NCBI RefSeq assembly: GCF_002916655.1
Contig: NZ_PPSM01000014.1
Coordinates: 372,001 to 436,000, forward strand
DNA: 64,000 nucleotides
Source of the DNA: Novosphingobium sp. HII-3
GTDB lineage: Bacteria; Pseudomonadota; Alphaproteobacteria; Sphingomonadales; Sphingomonadaceae
Reading direction: 5' to 3'
Shown here piece by piece: positions 1 to 9,130 of this stretch (its first letter is position 1; every line of letters begins with the position of its first letter). The notes beneath the pieces are model-generated. The model worked only from the letters and a program-made list of their open reading frames with translations. It searched no databases and was not told where the DNA came from. Made by a program: the position numbers and the translations under genes.

Positions 1-885
1 CTGGGCGCGCATATCGTGGGGCAGGACGTGCGGATCGCCATACGCGAACCGCGCGCCGTGGCCACGATCCTGAGCCAGGAGGGCGGTCGCGCACAGGTGA
101 AGGGGCTCTCCACCGGCGGGTCGATGTGGGAGGTCGACTGCAAGATCATCGGCCCCAACGAACGTCTCGTGAGCCTCTACGATCTGTCCGAGCGCATCAG
201 CGTGGCCAAGTCCCACGCCGATTTCGTCGCCAATGCCAGCCATGAGCTGCGTACGCCGCTCGCCAGCGTGATCGGCTATTGCGAGACGCTGATGAACCCC
301 AAGGCCGGCAATGACGAGGCGCTGCGCAACCGCTTCCTCGGCACGATCCGCCACGAGGCGCAGCGGATGCAGTCGCTGATCTCCGATCTCATGTCGCTGT
401 CGCGGATCGAGGCGGTCAAGCATGAGGTGCCGTCCGACACCGTCGATATGGTCGCCCTGGCGCACGAGGTTGCCGGCGAATTCCGCGACGGCGCGAAAGT
501 GGCGGTGCGGGAGAACTGCCGGGAGGCGCTGGTGGCGGGGGACCGGGGGCAGCTGTCCCAGGTGCTGCGCAACCTCATCGACAATTCCCGCAAGTACGCG
601 CGGCCGGACGGCCCGGTCGAAGTCGCGGTCGAAGCCGCGAGCACCGGCTGGGTGCTCGTCACCGTGCGGGACGAGGGCGAGGGCATCCCGCCCGAACACC
701 TCCCGCGCGTGACGGAGCGGTTCTATCGGGCGGACACCAGCCGCAGCCGCGCCGTCGGCGGTACGGGGCTGGGTCTGTCCATCGTCAAGCACATCGTCGA
801 ACGCCATCGCGGGCGCTTCGACCTGGAAAGCCGGCCGGGCCGGGGCACTACCGCCTCGCTGATGCTGCCCCTGCGCAAGGACTGA
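1..885 (+). CDS. phoR: Phosphate regulon sensor histidine kinase PhoR (5' truncated by window edge)
   Basis: Membrane-associated sensor kinase that phosphorylates and dephosphorylates PhoB according to Pst/PhoU signalling. The frame is open from base 1, so the N-terminal membrane part lies outside the window; the GTG at 16 is internal. The H-box SHELRTPLASV begins at nt 238, with the phospho-accepting His at 241-243. The N-box reads LRNLIDNSRKYA, followed by G1 (DEGEGIP), the F-box FYR and G2 (GGTGLGLSIVKHI), so the DHp and catalytic domains are complete. Naming as PhoR rests on the pst-phoU-phoB genes 2 kb downstream on the same strand. It converges with the porin gene, with about 20 bp between the ends. 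Confidence 0.9.
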   Translation: MGAHIVGQDVRIAIREPRAVATILSQEGGRAQVKGLSTGGSMWEVDCKIIGPNERLVSLYDLSERISVAKSHADFVANASHELRTPLASVIGYCETLMNPKAGNDEALRNRFLGTIRHEAQRMQSLISDLMSLSRIEAVKHEVPSDTVDMVALAHEVAGEFRDGAKVAVRENCREALVAGDRGQLSQVLRNLIDNSRKYARPDGPVEVAVEAASTGWVLVTVRDEGEGIPPEHLPRVTERFYRADTSRSRAVGGTGLGLSIVKHIVERHRGRFDLESRPGRGTTASLMLPLRKD

Positions 886-904
886 TCCGCCCCCGCAGCC
901 CGTA

Positions 905-2377
905 TCAGAAGTCCAGTTCGAAGCGGGTGCCGATCACGTTCGCGTCATAGCTGCGATCGCCTGAAGGCAGCGCACGTGCGCCGGTATACTGCAGCAGGGC
1001 ATAGTTCAGGTTGAAGCGCAGGTACTGGATCGGCGACCAGATGAGCGCCACGATGTAGCCGTTCTGCGTGCCACCGCGAATGTCCCGGTCGTTCAGGTCC
1101 AGCCAGTCGTAGCGCAGGTTGACCTGGATCGCGCCGGGGCCGCCCTCGTCCAGCGGCCGGGCGGGGTCGTTGCCGGCGAAGATGCCGCCCTTGTATCCGC
1201 GGGTATCGCCCTTGGTGAGGAAGTAGCCGACTTCGGCATAGGCACCCTGGAAGGATACGGAGGGCAGGCCGACGCGGCTGGCGGTGAGGTTGTAGAATTC
1301 CGCGGCTCCGTGCCAGCGGCCTGCGATGGCGGCGAGTTCCGCGCCGTACATCGTCTCGCGGCTGACATTCATCTCGGGCGTCCCGATCAGGCGGGTGTTG
1401 GTGGAGTGGGCGTAGGGCCGCTGGCGGTAGCGGGTGGTCGCATCGGCGAGGCGACCAAGCCGCCGCCAATGCGCCGACCCGCCCACGTGGACCTGGATGT
1501 CGCCGATCTTCGGCGCGTAGACGAGGCGTCCGTCGATCGAGTAGCTGTTGTTCTCGTCGCCGCCTTCCGGGCCGTCGCTGCTGTTGGCGAGAGCGCCGAT
1601 GTCGTCAGCAAAGACGCCCAGCTGCGCCAGCCACGCACCCTTGCCGTACTGCGCGCCGATGCCGAGCCGGCGCTCGAAGTTGAAGGCGTCGGTGAAGGCC
1701 GCGCGCTCCATGACGCTGCCGGTGGTGTCCCCGGTGAGTTCGTCGAGCGACCAGAAGGCATTCTGGTTGCCCAGCTGGACCTGCCAGGGTCCGTCCTTGA
1801 AGGTCACGAAGGTGTCGACCAGATCGACGGCGTTGTCCGACAGTTCCAGTTCCAGCTTGTAGGAGAACTGGCTGGAAAGCTTGCCTTCGCCGCCCAGGCG
1901 GATGCGGCGCATCTCAGTACTGAAGCCAAGGCCCTGATCGTCAAGGCTGTCCGGCGTGGAGACATAATTGGCGTCGGCCTGGATGCGTCCCTTGACCTTG
2001 AAAGCCTTGTCGCCCTGCGTGAAGTTGGGGCTGCCCTTCCAGGCGATCGCCGTCTCTTCCTTCGCGGTCTTTCCTCCGCCGGCCGCCGCTCCGGTTCCTT
2101 CTTCGGAAGAGGCAAGCGGGGGGGCGGGGGACGACGGGTCCGGCGGGGTCGTATCGTCAGCCGGTGCGGCTGCGGCCTGTGCCGGAGCTGCACTGCCCAG
2201 ACGGCTTTCCAGCGCTTCGAGTCGTGCCCGCAGAGCGCGGACCTCCGCGCGCAGGGCGTCCGCCTCCTGCGCTCCCATCGGCTGTCCGGAAGACGATTGC
2301 TCCGCTGGCGACTGGGCGTAGGCGGGAAACCCCATGAAGGTGGCTGCTACGGCAGCTCCGGCAACGATAGTGCGCAT
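905..2377 (-). CDS. Phosphate/polyphosphate-selective porin O/P family protein
   Basis: Outer-membrane porin of the OprO/OprP family, which passes phosphate or polyphosphate into the periplasm. About 490 residues from ATG 2377. I chose this start because it opens a clean signal peptide (MRTIVAGAAVAATFMGFPAYA, written here as two parts: MRTIVAGAAVAATF then MGFPAYA) and puts the Pho box upstream rather than inside the gene. After the signal comes a short coiled coil (ADALRAEVRALRARLEALE), as in trimeric porins, then a low-complexity Ala/Pro linker and a beta-barrel ending in ELDF with the typical terminal Phe. It is divergent from pstS and has its own Pho box at 2427-2455, so phosphate-starvation induction is likely. 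Ion selectivity cannot be read from sequence. Confidence 0.85.
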   Translation of the reverse strand: MRTIVAGAAVAATFMGFPAYAQSPAEQSSSGQPMGAQEADALRAEVRALRARLEALESRLGSAAPAQAAAAPADDTTPPDPSSPAPPLASSEEGTGAAAGGGKTAKEETAIAWKGSPNFTQGDKAFKVKGRIQADANYVSTPDSLDDQGLGFSTEMRRIRLGGEGKLSSQFSYKLELELSDNAVDLVDTFVTFKDGPWQVQLGNQNAFWSLDELTGDTTGSVMERAAFTDAFNFERRLGIGAQYGKGAWLAQLGVFADDIGALANSSDGPEGGDENNSYSIDGRLVYAPKIGDIQVHVGGSAHWRRLGRLADATTRYRQRPYAHSTNTRLIGTPEMNVSRETMYGAELAAIAGRWHGAAEFYNLTASRVGLPSVSFQGAYAEVGYFLTKGDTRGYKGGIFAGNDPARPLDEGGPGAIQVNLRYDWLDLNDRDIRGGTQNGYIVALIWSPIQYLRFNLNYALLQYTGARALPSGDRSYDANVIGTRFELDF

Positions 2378-2426
2378 GGGTCGGAAAGTCTCTCGCAACG
2401 GCTCGGATGTCTCGCGAGGGGCTACT

Positions 2427-2455
2427 ATGACCTGAAAATGACGATGAAATGACAC
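2427..2455 (-). promoter_or_regulatory. Pho box (PhoB site) of the porin gene
   Basis: On the minus strand there are three 7-mers, GTGTCAT, TCGTCAT and AGGTCAT, each separated by 4 nt (ttca, tttc). They keep the 11-bp period and GTCAT core of the PhoB consensus CTGTCAT-N4-CTGTCAT. A TAGTAG -10-like hexamer follows the first two repeats at about the spacing seen in Pho promoters. The site is about 50 bp upstream of the porin ATG. Confidence 0.8.
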
Positions 2456-2755
2456 TTTCGAGACTTCCTTCTCTCCCCGGCCGTCGGGTGCAGAGCTTGT
2501 GCCTACAGCGAGGCCGAGCCGAAGGGAAACATTTCGGAAGCAAACCCGAAACACTGTGAACGCGGTGAAACCGCTCTTTTTCAGGAGCACCTCTTCGTCG
2601 CATTCGTTGCAAGTACGCTTGCCATCGTTTCTGCCCGCACGTACACCCGGCGTCCTACGCATGTCCCTGTCGAGTAGGGGAAACCCGCCCAGGCAGGATC
2701 TTACGGCCCGCGTTCGGCTGTCCCGGCGCGGGATTATTTGCGGGGTGCCCCGGCA

Positions 2756-2784
2756 ATGTCACGCCTTCGTCATGGAAGTGTCAT
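2756..2784 (+). promoter_or_regulatory. Pho box (PhoB site) of the pst operon
   Basis: Three 7-mers, ATGTCAC, TCGTCAT and GTGTCAT, are separated by 4-nt spacers (gcct, ggaa), giving an exact 11-bp period. A TAATAG -10-like hexamer starts at about 2792, 7 nt after the last repeat. The pstS ATG is 49 bp downstream. This is the expected position for PhoB activation of pstSCAB-phoU-phoB. Confidence 0.85.
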
Positions 2785-2833
2785 CGAAGCCTAATAGGGG
2801 CCCTCCCAAGATAAAAGCCCAAGGGGTTTGCCA

Positions 2834-3880
2834 ATGCGTTCGTTCAAGACCTTCATCTTCGCCGCTGTCTCCGTCGGTGCACTCAGTGCCTGCGGTGGTT
2901 CGGGTGGATCCTCCGCAGCGTCGCGCGACTTCGTGCGGGCCGTCGGCTCGTCGACCGTATACCCCTTCGCCACCGCCGTTTCGGAAAGCTATGCGCGGGC
3001 ATCGGGCGGCAAGTCCCCGGTCATCGAGGCGACGGGCACGGGCGCGGGCATGAAGCTGTTTTGCGCGGGCGTCGGCGCCCAGCATCCGGACATCGAAAAC
3101 GCATCCCGCCGGATGAAGAAGTCCGAGTACGAGGAGTGCCAGAAGAACGGCGTCAAGGAGATCGTCGAGATCCAGGTCGGCATCGACGGCATCGCCTTTG
3201 CCGAATCAAAGAAGGGTCCGGGCTTCAAGCTGACCCCTCTGGACGTCTATAAGGCGATCGCGGCCACACCGTTCGGGAAGCCGAACACCGCCAAGACCTG
3301 GAAGGACGTCAACCCGTCGCTGCCGGCCGAGCCGATCCTCGTCTACGGCCCGCCCTCGACCTCCGGCACGCGTGACGCCCTCAAGGAACTGATCCTCGAA
3401 GCCGGCTGCAAAACCGATGACGCCACCAAGGCGCTGAAGGACACGGACAAGAACCGCTACGAGGCGACCTGCCACAACATCCGCGAGGACGGCGCCTACG
3501 TGGACGCCGGTGAGAACGACAACCTGATTGTCCAGAAGATCTCGCAGAACCCCAAGGCGATCGGCGTGTTCGGCTTCTCCTTCCTCGAAGAGAACCCGGA
3601 CAGCCTGAAGGGCATCCCCATGTCCGACATCATGCCGACCTACGCGTCCATCTCGGACTTCTCGTATCCGGGTGCCCGTCCGCTCTACATCTACGTGAAG
3701 AAGCAGCACCTCGGCCCGATCAAGAGCCTGCAGGGCTATGTCGCCGAGTGGGCGAAGTCCTGGGATCCGGACGGGCTGCTCCAGAAGAAGGGCATGGTCA
3801 TATCGCCGGCGGACGTGCGCGCGAAGAACGCGCAGGTCGTGGCCACCATGGCGGTGCTTGACCCGGCAGGGCTGAAGTAA
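2834..3880 (+). CDS. pstS: Phosphate ABC transporter substrate-binding lipoprotein PstS
   Basis: Periplasmic phosphate-binding component of the high-affinity Pst transporter. About 348 residues from ATG 2834, chosen over the in-frame TTG two codons upstream because AAGGGG at 2821-2826 is well spaced as a ribosome site. The N-terminus has a lipobox (LSAC, Cys at about residue 20), so it is predicted to be membrane-anchored. The type-II binding-protein fold shows in VGSSTVYPFATAVSE and ATGTGAGMKLFCAGVG near the N-terminus, the phosphate-binding loops of the family. First gene of the pst operon, directly behind a Pho box. Confidence 0.93.
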   Translation: MRSFKTFIFAAVSVGALSACGGSGGSSAASRDFVRAVGSSTVYPFATAVSESYARASGGKSPVIEATGTGAGMKLFCAGVGAQHPDIENASRRMKKSEYEECQKNGVKEIVEIQVGIDGIAFAESKKGPGFKLTPLDVYKAIAATPFGKPNTAKTWKDVNPSLPAEPILVYGPPSTSGTRDALKELILEAGCKTDDATKALKDTDKNRYEATCHNIREDGAYVDAGENDNLIVQKISQNPKAIGVFGFSFLEENPDSLKGIPMSDIMPTYASISDFSYPGARPLYIYVKKQHLGPIKSLQGYVAEWAKSWDPDGLLQKKGMVISPADVRAKNAQVVATMAVLDPAGLK

Positions 3881-3911
3881 CCCAGGCACAGGAAAGGGCC
3901 GGCGGCCGGAT

Positions 3912-5285
3912 ATGATTCTCACCGCAGTTCTACTGGCCGTGCTCGGCCTTGGCCTCGTCGGCTGGTACGCCGCGCGCGGCCGGGCGCGGCTGCTCTACAC
4001 CGGCCGCGGGTCGATGCACTCGATGCCCGGCTACCACGGCTGGCATGTCGCGCTGTGGATCCTCGTTCCGGCGCTTCTCGTCTGGGGGGTGTGGCAGGCC
4101 ATCATGCCCGGGCTTGTCGGGGGCGTGGTGCTTGCCAGCCCCGCGGCGCAGGCGCTGCCGGCCGATCCGTTCCTGGCCGGTTCGATCCTGGCCGAAGCGC
4201 ACGCCATCGCCGCCGATCCTTCCGCCGTCGCCTTCAATCCCGAGGCACAGGCCCTGGCCGAGCCCATCCGGGAAGCACAGACGCGCTTCAGCCTGATCGG
4301 CGCGGCCATCGTGCTCCTCGCTGCTTTTGCCGGCGGGGCCTATGGCTTCACCCGCGTCCGGCCTGACTTCCAGGCCCGCACGCATGTCGAGCGCGCCGTG
4401 CTGGCGGTCCTGCTCGCGGCCTCGTTGCTGGCGATCCTGACGACCTTCGGCATTGTCGCCTCGCTGGTGTTCGAGGCGGGGCTGTTCTTCAAGGACGTGT
4501 CGCCGATCGCGTTCCTCACCGGCACCCACTGGTCCCCGGCGAGCGCGGGCGGCGATAATCTCTCCGACAAGTTCGGTGCGGTGCCGTTGTTCTGGGGTAC
4601 GATCTACATCGGCGCGATCATCGCCATGGTCGTGGCAATCCCGCTGGGCCTGATGAGCGCAATCTATCTCACCCAGTATGCCAGTGCGCGCATCCGCCGC
4701 TGGATCAAGCCGATGCTGGAGATCCTCGCGGGCATTCCGACCGTGGTCTACGGGTACTTCGCCGCGCTGACCGTGGCGCCGATGATCCGCGACTTTGCGG
4801 CCTCCGTCGGCGTCAACAACCCATCGACCGAAAGCGCGCTGGCCGCCGGTCTGGTGATGGGTGTGATGATCATTCCCTTCGTCTCCTCGATGGCGGACGA
4901 TGCGCTCGCCGCCGTGCCGCGCGCCATGAGCGACGGTTCGCTGGCGCTGGGCGCGACGCGTTCGGAAACCATCAAGAAGGTGCTGCTACCCGCCGCGCTG
5001 CCCGGCATCGTCGCCGGCGTGATGCTCGCGATCAGCCGCGCTATCGGCGAAACCATGATCGTGGTGATGGCCGCGGGCGCTGCCGCGCGCCTCACGGCCG
5101 ATCCCTTCGCTTCCATGACGACCGTCACGTACCAGATCGTCCAGCTGCTGACGGGCGACCAGGAGTTCAACAGCCCCAAGACGCTGTCGGCCTTCGCGCT
5201 GGGTCTGGTGCTGTTCGTCGTCACCCTCATCCTCAACATCGTCGCCCTGCGCGTCGTGAAGCGGTTCCGCGAAGCCTATGAGTAA
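3912..5285 (+). CDS. pstC: Phosphate ABC transporter permease PstC
   Basis: Inner-membrane permease of the Pst system, paired with PstA. At 457 residues it is longer than the roughly 300-320 of E. coli PstC. The extra N-terminal part of about 150 residues carries its own membrane segments and is common in alphaproteobacterial PstC. The C-terminal half has the inner-membrane permease domain with the EAA-type loop (ALGATRSETIKKVLLPAALPG) and conserved segments such as ISRAIGETM. It starts 31 nt after pstS and overlaps pstA by 8 nt. Confidence 0.92.
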   Translation: MILTAVLLAVLGLGLVGWYAARGRARLLYTGRGSMHSMPGYHGWHVALWILVPALLVWGVWQAIMPGLVGGVVLASPAAQALPADPFLAGSILAEAHAIAADPSAVAFNPEAQALAEPIREAQTRFSLIGAAIVLLAAFAGGAYGFTRVRPDFQARTHVERAVLAVLLAASLLAILTTFGIVASLVFEAGLFFKDVSPIAFLTGTHWSPASAGGDNLSDKFGAVPLFWGTIYIGAIIAMVVAIPLGLMSAIYLTQYASARIRRWIKPMLEILAGIPTVVYGYFAALTVAPMIRDFAASVGVNNPSTESALAAGLVMGVMIIPFVSSMADDALAAVPRAMSDGSLALGATRSETIKKVLLPAALPGIVAGVMLAISRAIGETMIVVMAAGAAARLTADPFASMTTVTYQIVQLLTGDQEFNSPKTLSAFALGLVLFVVTLILNIVALRVVKRFREAYE

Positions 5286-6165
5286 GTCCGACTGGAATTC
5301 GCCCGCCGCGGCCAGGCGCCTTGCACGGCGCCACGCCGCCGAACGCCGGTTCAAGCTGATCGGTCTTGGCGCCATCGTGCTCAGCCTGTCGTTCCTGGCG
5401 CTGCTGCTCTTCATCATGCTCAAGAACGGCCTCGGCGGTCTGGACTGGCAATTCCTGTCCGGTTCCGACTCGACCGATGCCAGCGTGGCCGGCGTCTGGG
5501 GCGCGGCCAAGGGGTCGCTGCTGACCATGTTCGTCACGCTGCTCCTGAGCTTCCCGATGGGCGTGCTCGCGGCCATTTACCTTGAGGAGTTCGCGCCACG
5601 CACCCGCTGGATCGAGTGGGTGGAGGTGTCGATCAACAATCTGGCGGCGGTGCCCTCCATCATCTTCGGCCTTCTGGGCCTTGCGGTCTTTATCAACACG
5701 CTGGGCATGCCGCGCAGTTCGCCGCTCGTCGGCGGCCTCACGCTGGCGCTGATGACGATGCCGGTCATCGTCATCTCCGGCCGCAACGCGATCAAGGCGG
5801 TTCCGCCCTCCATCCGCGAGGCCGCCTACGGCATCGGCGCCAGCAAGGTGCAGACCACCTTCCACCACGTCCTGCCGCTGGCGCTGCCCGGGATCCTCAC
5901 CGGCACGATCATCGGCATGGCCCGTGCGCTGGGTGAAACCGCGCCGCTGCTCATGATCGGGATGCGCGCCTTCGTCGTCACGCCACCAGACGGCCTCACG
6001 GCCCCGACGAGCGTGCTGCCGATGCAGATCTTCCTGTGGTCGGACGAAATCGACAAGGCTTTCGTGCAGAACACTTCCGCCGCCATCATCGTGCTGCTCG
6101 TCTTCCTGCTCGCGATGAACGGTCTGGCCATCTATCTTCGCAACAAGTTCGAAGTCCGCTGGTAG
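5278..6165 (+). CDS. pstA: Phosphate ABC transporter permease PstA
   Basis: Second inner-membrane permease of the Pst transporter. 295 residues with about six membrane segments. The EAA loop reads [19 protein letters not shown], followed by [13 protein letters not shown] and the conserved [11 protein letters not shown]. The ATG lies inside the end of pstC (8-nt overlap), indicating translational coupling, and pstB follows after 4 nt. Confidence 0.93.
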   Translation: MSKSDWNSPAAARRLARRHAAERRFKLIGLGAIVLSLSFLALLLFIMLKNGLGGLDWQFLSGSDSTDASVAGVWGAAKGSLLTMFVTLLLSFPMGVLAAIYLEEFAPRTRWIEWVEVSINNLAAVPSIIFGLLGLAVFINTLGMPRSSPLVGGLTLALMTMPVIVISGRNAIKAVPPSIREAAYGIGASKVQTTFHHVLPLALPGILTGTIIGMARALGETAPLLMIGMRAFVVTPPDGLTAPTSVLPMQIFLWSDEIDKAFVQNTSAAIIVLLVFLLAMNGLAIYLRNKFEVRW

Positions 6166-6169
6166 GGAC

Positions 6170-6931
6170 ATGACAGAAGCCAAAATCACAGCCCGCAACG
6201 TCGACGTCTTCTACGGACAGAAGAAGGCGATCAACGACGTCTCGATCGACATCGACAACGGCATCGTCACGGCCTTCATCGGCCCGTCGGGCTGCGGCAA
6301 GTCGACGTTCCTGCGCACGCTCAACCGCATGAACGACACGATTGCCGGCGCCCGCGTGGACGGCCAGATCCTGCTCGACGGCGAAGACATCTACGCGCCC
6401 AGCATGGACTCGGTCGCGCTGCGCGCCCGCGTCGGCATGGTGTTCCAGAAGCCGAACCCGTTCCCCAAGTCGATCTACGAGAACATCGCCTACGGTCCGC
6501 GCATCCACGGCCTTGCCAACTCCAAGTCCGACATGGACGGCATCGTCGAGCGTGCGCTCAGCAAGGCCGGCCTCTGGGACGAGGTGAAGGATCGCCTGAC
6601 GGACGCCGGGACCGCGCTTTCGGGTGGACAGCAGCAGCGCCTGTGCATCGCGCGCGCCATCGCTGTCAGCCCCGAGGTCATCCTCATGGACGAGCCGTGC
6701 TCCGCGCTGGACCCGATCGCCACCGCCCGCATCGAGGAACTGATCGACGAGCTGAAGGAAAGCTTCGCGATCGTCATCGTCACGCACTCGATGCAGCAGG
6801 CGGCCCGCGTTTCGCAGCGCACCGCCTTCTTCCACCTCGGCAGCCTGGTGGAATACGGCGAGACTGACCAGATCTTCACCAATCCGCGCGAAACGCGCAC
6901 CAAGGACTACATCACCGGCCGCTACGGCTGA
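6170..6931 (+). CDS. pstB: Phosphate ABC transporter ATPase PstB
   Basis: Cytoplasmic ATPase that drives PstCA and, with PhoU, takes part in signalling to PhoR. 253 residues, the normal family length. Walker A is GPSGCGKST at about residues 39-47, the signature is LSGGQQQRL, Walker B is VILMDEP, and the switch His is in VTHSMQQA. The PstB-typical run [13 protein letters not shown] follows Walker A. Central gene of the pst operon. Confidence 0.95.
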   Translation: MTEAKITARNVDVFYGQKKAINDVSIDIDNGIVTAFIGPSGCGKSTFLRTLNRMNDTIAGARVDGQILLDGEDIYAPSMDSVALRARVGMVFQKPNPFPKSIYENIAYGPRIHGLANSKSDMDGIVERALSKAGLWDEVKDRLTDAGTALSGGQQQRLCIARAIAVSPEVILMDEPCSALDPIATARIEELIDELKESFAIVIVTHSMQQAARVSQRTAFFHLGSLVEYGETDQIFTNPRETRTKDYITGRYG

Positions 6932-6956
6932 GCCGGAGGGGGAACAGGAAAACGCC

Positions 6957-7658
6957 ATGGTCGATCATACCGTCAAGGCCTTCGACTCCGAGATCGGGCA
7001 GCTGCGCGGCCTTGTCGCCGAAATGGGTGGCCTCGCCGAAGTCGCCATCCGCGATGCCATAACAGCGCTTGTCCACCACGACGAGGAACTGGCCGCGCAG
7101 GTCGTTGCGGCCGATGCCCGGCTGGATGCTCTTGAGGCCGAGGTGGACCGGCTCGCCGTGCGCACCATCGCGCTGCGCGCACCGATGGCCGACGATCTTC
7201 GCGACGTCATCGCGGCGCTGAAGATCTCCGGTGTGATCGAGCGCATCGGCGACTATGCCAAGAACATCGCCAAGCGCGTGAAGACGCTGGAAGGTCGAAC
7301 CAAGATCGATCCCGTCACGCTCGTCCCCGCCATGGCCGAAATCGCCGAGAGCATGGTTCGCGATGTCCTGAATGCCTACGGCTCGCGCGATGCGCAGCTC
7401 GCGCTCGAGGTGATCAAGCGCGACGAGAAGCTGGACCAGTTCTACAACACGCTGTTCCGCTCGCTGCTGACGCACATGATGGAGAACCCTGCGACGATCA
7501 CCAGCGCCGCGCAACTGCTCTTCATCGCGCGGAATTTGGAGCGGATCGGTGACCATGCCACCAACGTGGCGGAAATGGTCTACTACGCCGCGACCGGCGA
7601 GTACTGCACGGAGCGGGACTCGCTTACGGATGACACGTCGTCGGGGCTGCTGTCATGA
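6957..7658 (+). CDS. phoU: Phosphate signalling protein PhoU
   Basis: Cytoplasmic regulator linking Pst transport to PhoR and restraining the response when phosphate is plentiful. 233 residues, all-helical, with two copies of the PhoU repeat; acidic metal-binding patches appear as ERIGDYAKNIAKR and ERIGDHATNVAEM, one per repeat. It follows pstB by 25 nt and its stop overlaps the phoB start by 4 nt (ATGA). Confidence 0.95.
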   Translation: MVDHTVKAFDSEIGQLRGLVAEMGGLAEVAIRDAITALVHHDEELAAQVVAADARLDALEAEVDRLAVRTIALRAPMADDLRDVIAALKISGVIERIGDYAKNIAKRVKTLEGRTKIDPVTLVPAMAEIAESMVRDVLNAYGSRDAQLALEVIKRDEKLDQFYNTLFRSLLTHMMENPATITSAAQLLFIARNLERIGDHATNVAEMVYYAATGEYCTERDSLTDDTSSGLLS

Positions 7659-8344
7659 GCGCGGCCTCCATCCTCGTTGTCGAAGACGATGCGGCACTCA
7701 GCGAACTGCTGACCTGGAACCTGAGCGCGGAGGGTTACAACGTCCGCTCCACGCCCGACGGGGAGGAAGCGCTGGTCATGGTGCGCGAGCAGGTGCCCGA
7801 CGCCATCGTGCTCGACTGGATGATCGAACAGGTACCCGGGATCGAGGTCTGCCGCCAGCTGCGCAAGGACAAGGAAACCGCGCAGGTCCCCATCATCATG
7901 CTCACCGCCCGCGGCGAGGAAGAGGACATGATCCGGGGCTTCAAGACGGGCGCGGACGACTATGTCACCAAGCCGTTCTCCCCGCGCGAACTGATGGTGC
8001 GGATCGAGGCGCTGCTGCGCCGGGCGCGCCCTTCGCTGGCCGGGAACGTCCTCGCGTGGGGCGACCTTGAGCTCGATGCCGCCAGCCACCGCGTCCGCCG
8101 TGGCGGCGAACCGCTCCACCTCGGGCCGACGGAGTTCCGGTTGCTGCGCTACTTCATGGAGCGGCCGAACAGGGTCGTATCGCGCCAGCAGATCCTGGAC
8201 GGGGTGTGGGGCATGGATAGCGACATCGACGAACGCACGGTCGATGTGCACATCCGCCGCCTGCGCAAGGCCATCAACCGCGACGGCGAGACGGACCCGA
8301 TCCGCACGGTCCGCGCAGCCGGCTACGCGATGGACGTGGGCTGA
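7655..8344 (+). CDS. phoB: Phosphate regulon response regulator PhoB
   Basis: Transcription factor that binds Pho boxes when phosphorylated by PhoR. 229 residues. Receiver domain: acidic pair EDD at 10-12, phospho-acceptor Asp54 (AIVLDWM), Thr84 and Lys106. The OmpR-type winged helix at the C-terminus has the recognition segment VDVHIRRLRKAINRDG and the wing TVRAAGYAM. It overlaps phoU by 4 nt. The GTCAT repeats elsewhere in this window are its predicted targets. Confidence 0.95.
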   Translation: MSAASILVVEDDAALSELLTWNLSAEGYNVRSTPDGEEALVMVREQVPDAIVLDWMIEQVPGIEVCRQLRKDKETAQVPIIMLTARGEEEDMIRGFKTGADDYVTKPFSPRELMVRIEALLRRARPSLAGNVLAWGDLELDAASHRVRRGGEPLHLGPTEFRLLRYFMERPNRVVSRQQILDGVWGMDSDIDERTVDVHIRRLRKAINRDGETDPIRTVRAAGYAMDVG

Positions 8345-8413
8345 CCCGGCTCGATCGGTGACAAACCGGGCGGAAGGGCTCGCCTGCCGCCGCCCGGGTG
8401 CTATGCGTGGGCG

Positions 8414-9100
8414 ATGGATGACCTTTTCGCCGAGCGCGTTCTGACGCAAAGATCGCTCACCAGCGGCGATCTCGCGCCCTTTGCGGGAACACCCTGCACG
8501 CTCATCGAGTGCGATCTGGCGGAAGCGGATCTCACCGGCCTCGATCTGGCGGGCTGGACCTTCGAAAAGTGCGACCTGCGCCAGGCCGACTTGGGCGGCG
8601 CCCGGCTTGAGGGCACCCGGTGGCGCTCGTGCCGAGGCGCCTTCGCCTCCTTCGTCGGCGGAGACCTGTCGGATGCCTCCTTCGCCAGCAGCGATTTCAA
8701 CAACGCCGCCTTCCGGCACACCACTCTCGAATCCGCGCAGTTCACGGGATGCAAGCTCACTGGAGCCGACCTGTCGGAGGCGAAGGCCTTCAACCTCCGG
8801 CTGGAGGAGACGCTGCTGGTGAACGCGCGGATGCCGGGGCACGACTTCCGCAAGGCGCAGCTTTTGCGCCTGGACTTCTCGCAGGCCGACCTGCGCAAGT
8901 GCGACTTTCGCCACGCCACCTTCAGCGACTGCAGCCTTCGCGACGCGCTTCTGGAATCCGCCCGCTTCGACGGCGCCGATTTGCGCGGGGCCGACCTCGG
9001 CGGCTTGCGGCTCGAGGACGCCTCGCGGTTTCGAGGGGCGACGATCTCGCGCGAGCAGGCGGGGCAGTTGCTGGGCGAGCTGGGCCTCAAGGTGCGTTGA
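8414..9100 (+). CDS. Qnr-like pentapeptide-repeat protein
   Basis: 228 residues of near-continuous A(D/N)LXX-type repeats (for example ADLTGLDLAGW, ADLRKCDFRHATF, ADLRGADLGGL), predicting a right-handed quadrilateral beta-helix. The C-terminal segment ATISREQAGQLLGELGL aligns by eye with the dimerisation helix of Qnr proteins, and the length is close to theirs (about 215-220). Qnr and MfpA proteins mimic DNA and protect gyrase. Chromosomal relatives often have unknown native roles, so a quinolone function is only inferred. It starts 69 nt after phoB on the same strand and may be read through from the pho operon. The ribosome site before ATG 8414 is weak. Confidence 0.75.
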   Translation: MDDLFAERVLTQRSLTSGDLAPFAGTPCTLIECDLAEADLTGLDLAGWTFEKCDLRQADLGGARLEGTRWRSCRGAFASFVGGDLSDASFASSDFNNAAFRHTTLESAQFTGCKLTGADLSEAKAFNLRLEETLLVNARMPGHDFRKAQLLRLDFSQADLRKCDFRHATFSDCSLRDALLESARFDGADLRGADLGGLRLEDASRFRGATISREQAGQLLGELGLKVR

Positions 9101-9130
9101 GCAGGCCTGCGGACCGGGCGGCCGCGCCGG

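Larger units (their letters stand above)
2378..2833. promoter_or_regulatory. Divergent porin/pstS regulatory region
   Basis: This 456-bp spacer separates the porin and pstS. It holds one Pho-box cluster near each gene (2427-2455 facing the porin, 2756-2784 facing pstS). I see no gene or terminator in the middle part, 2456-2755. Confidence 0.6.
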
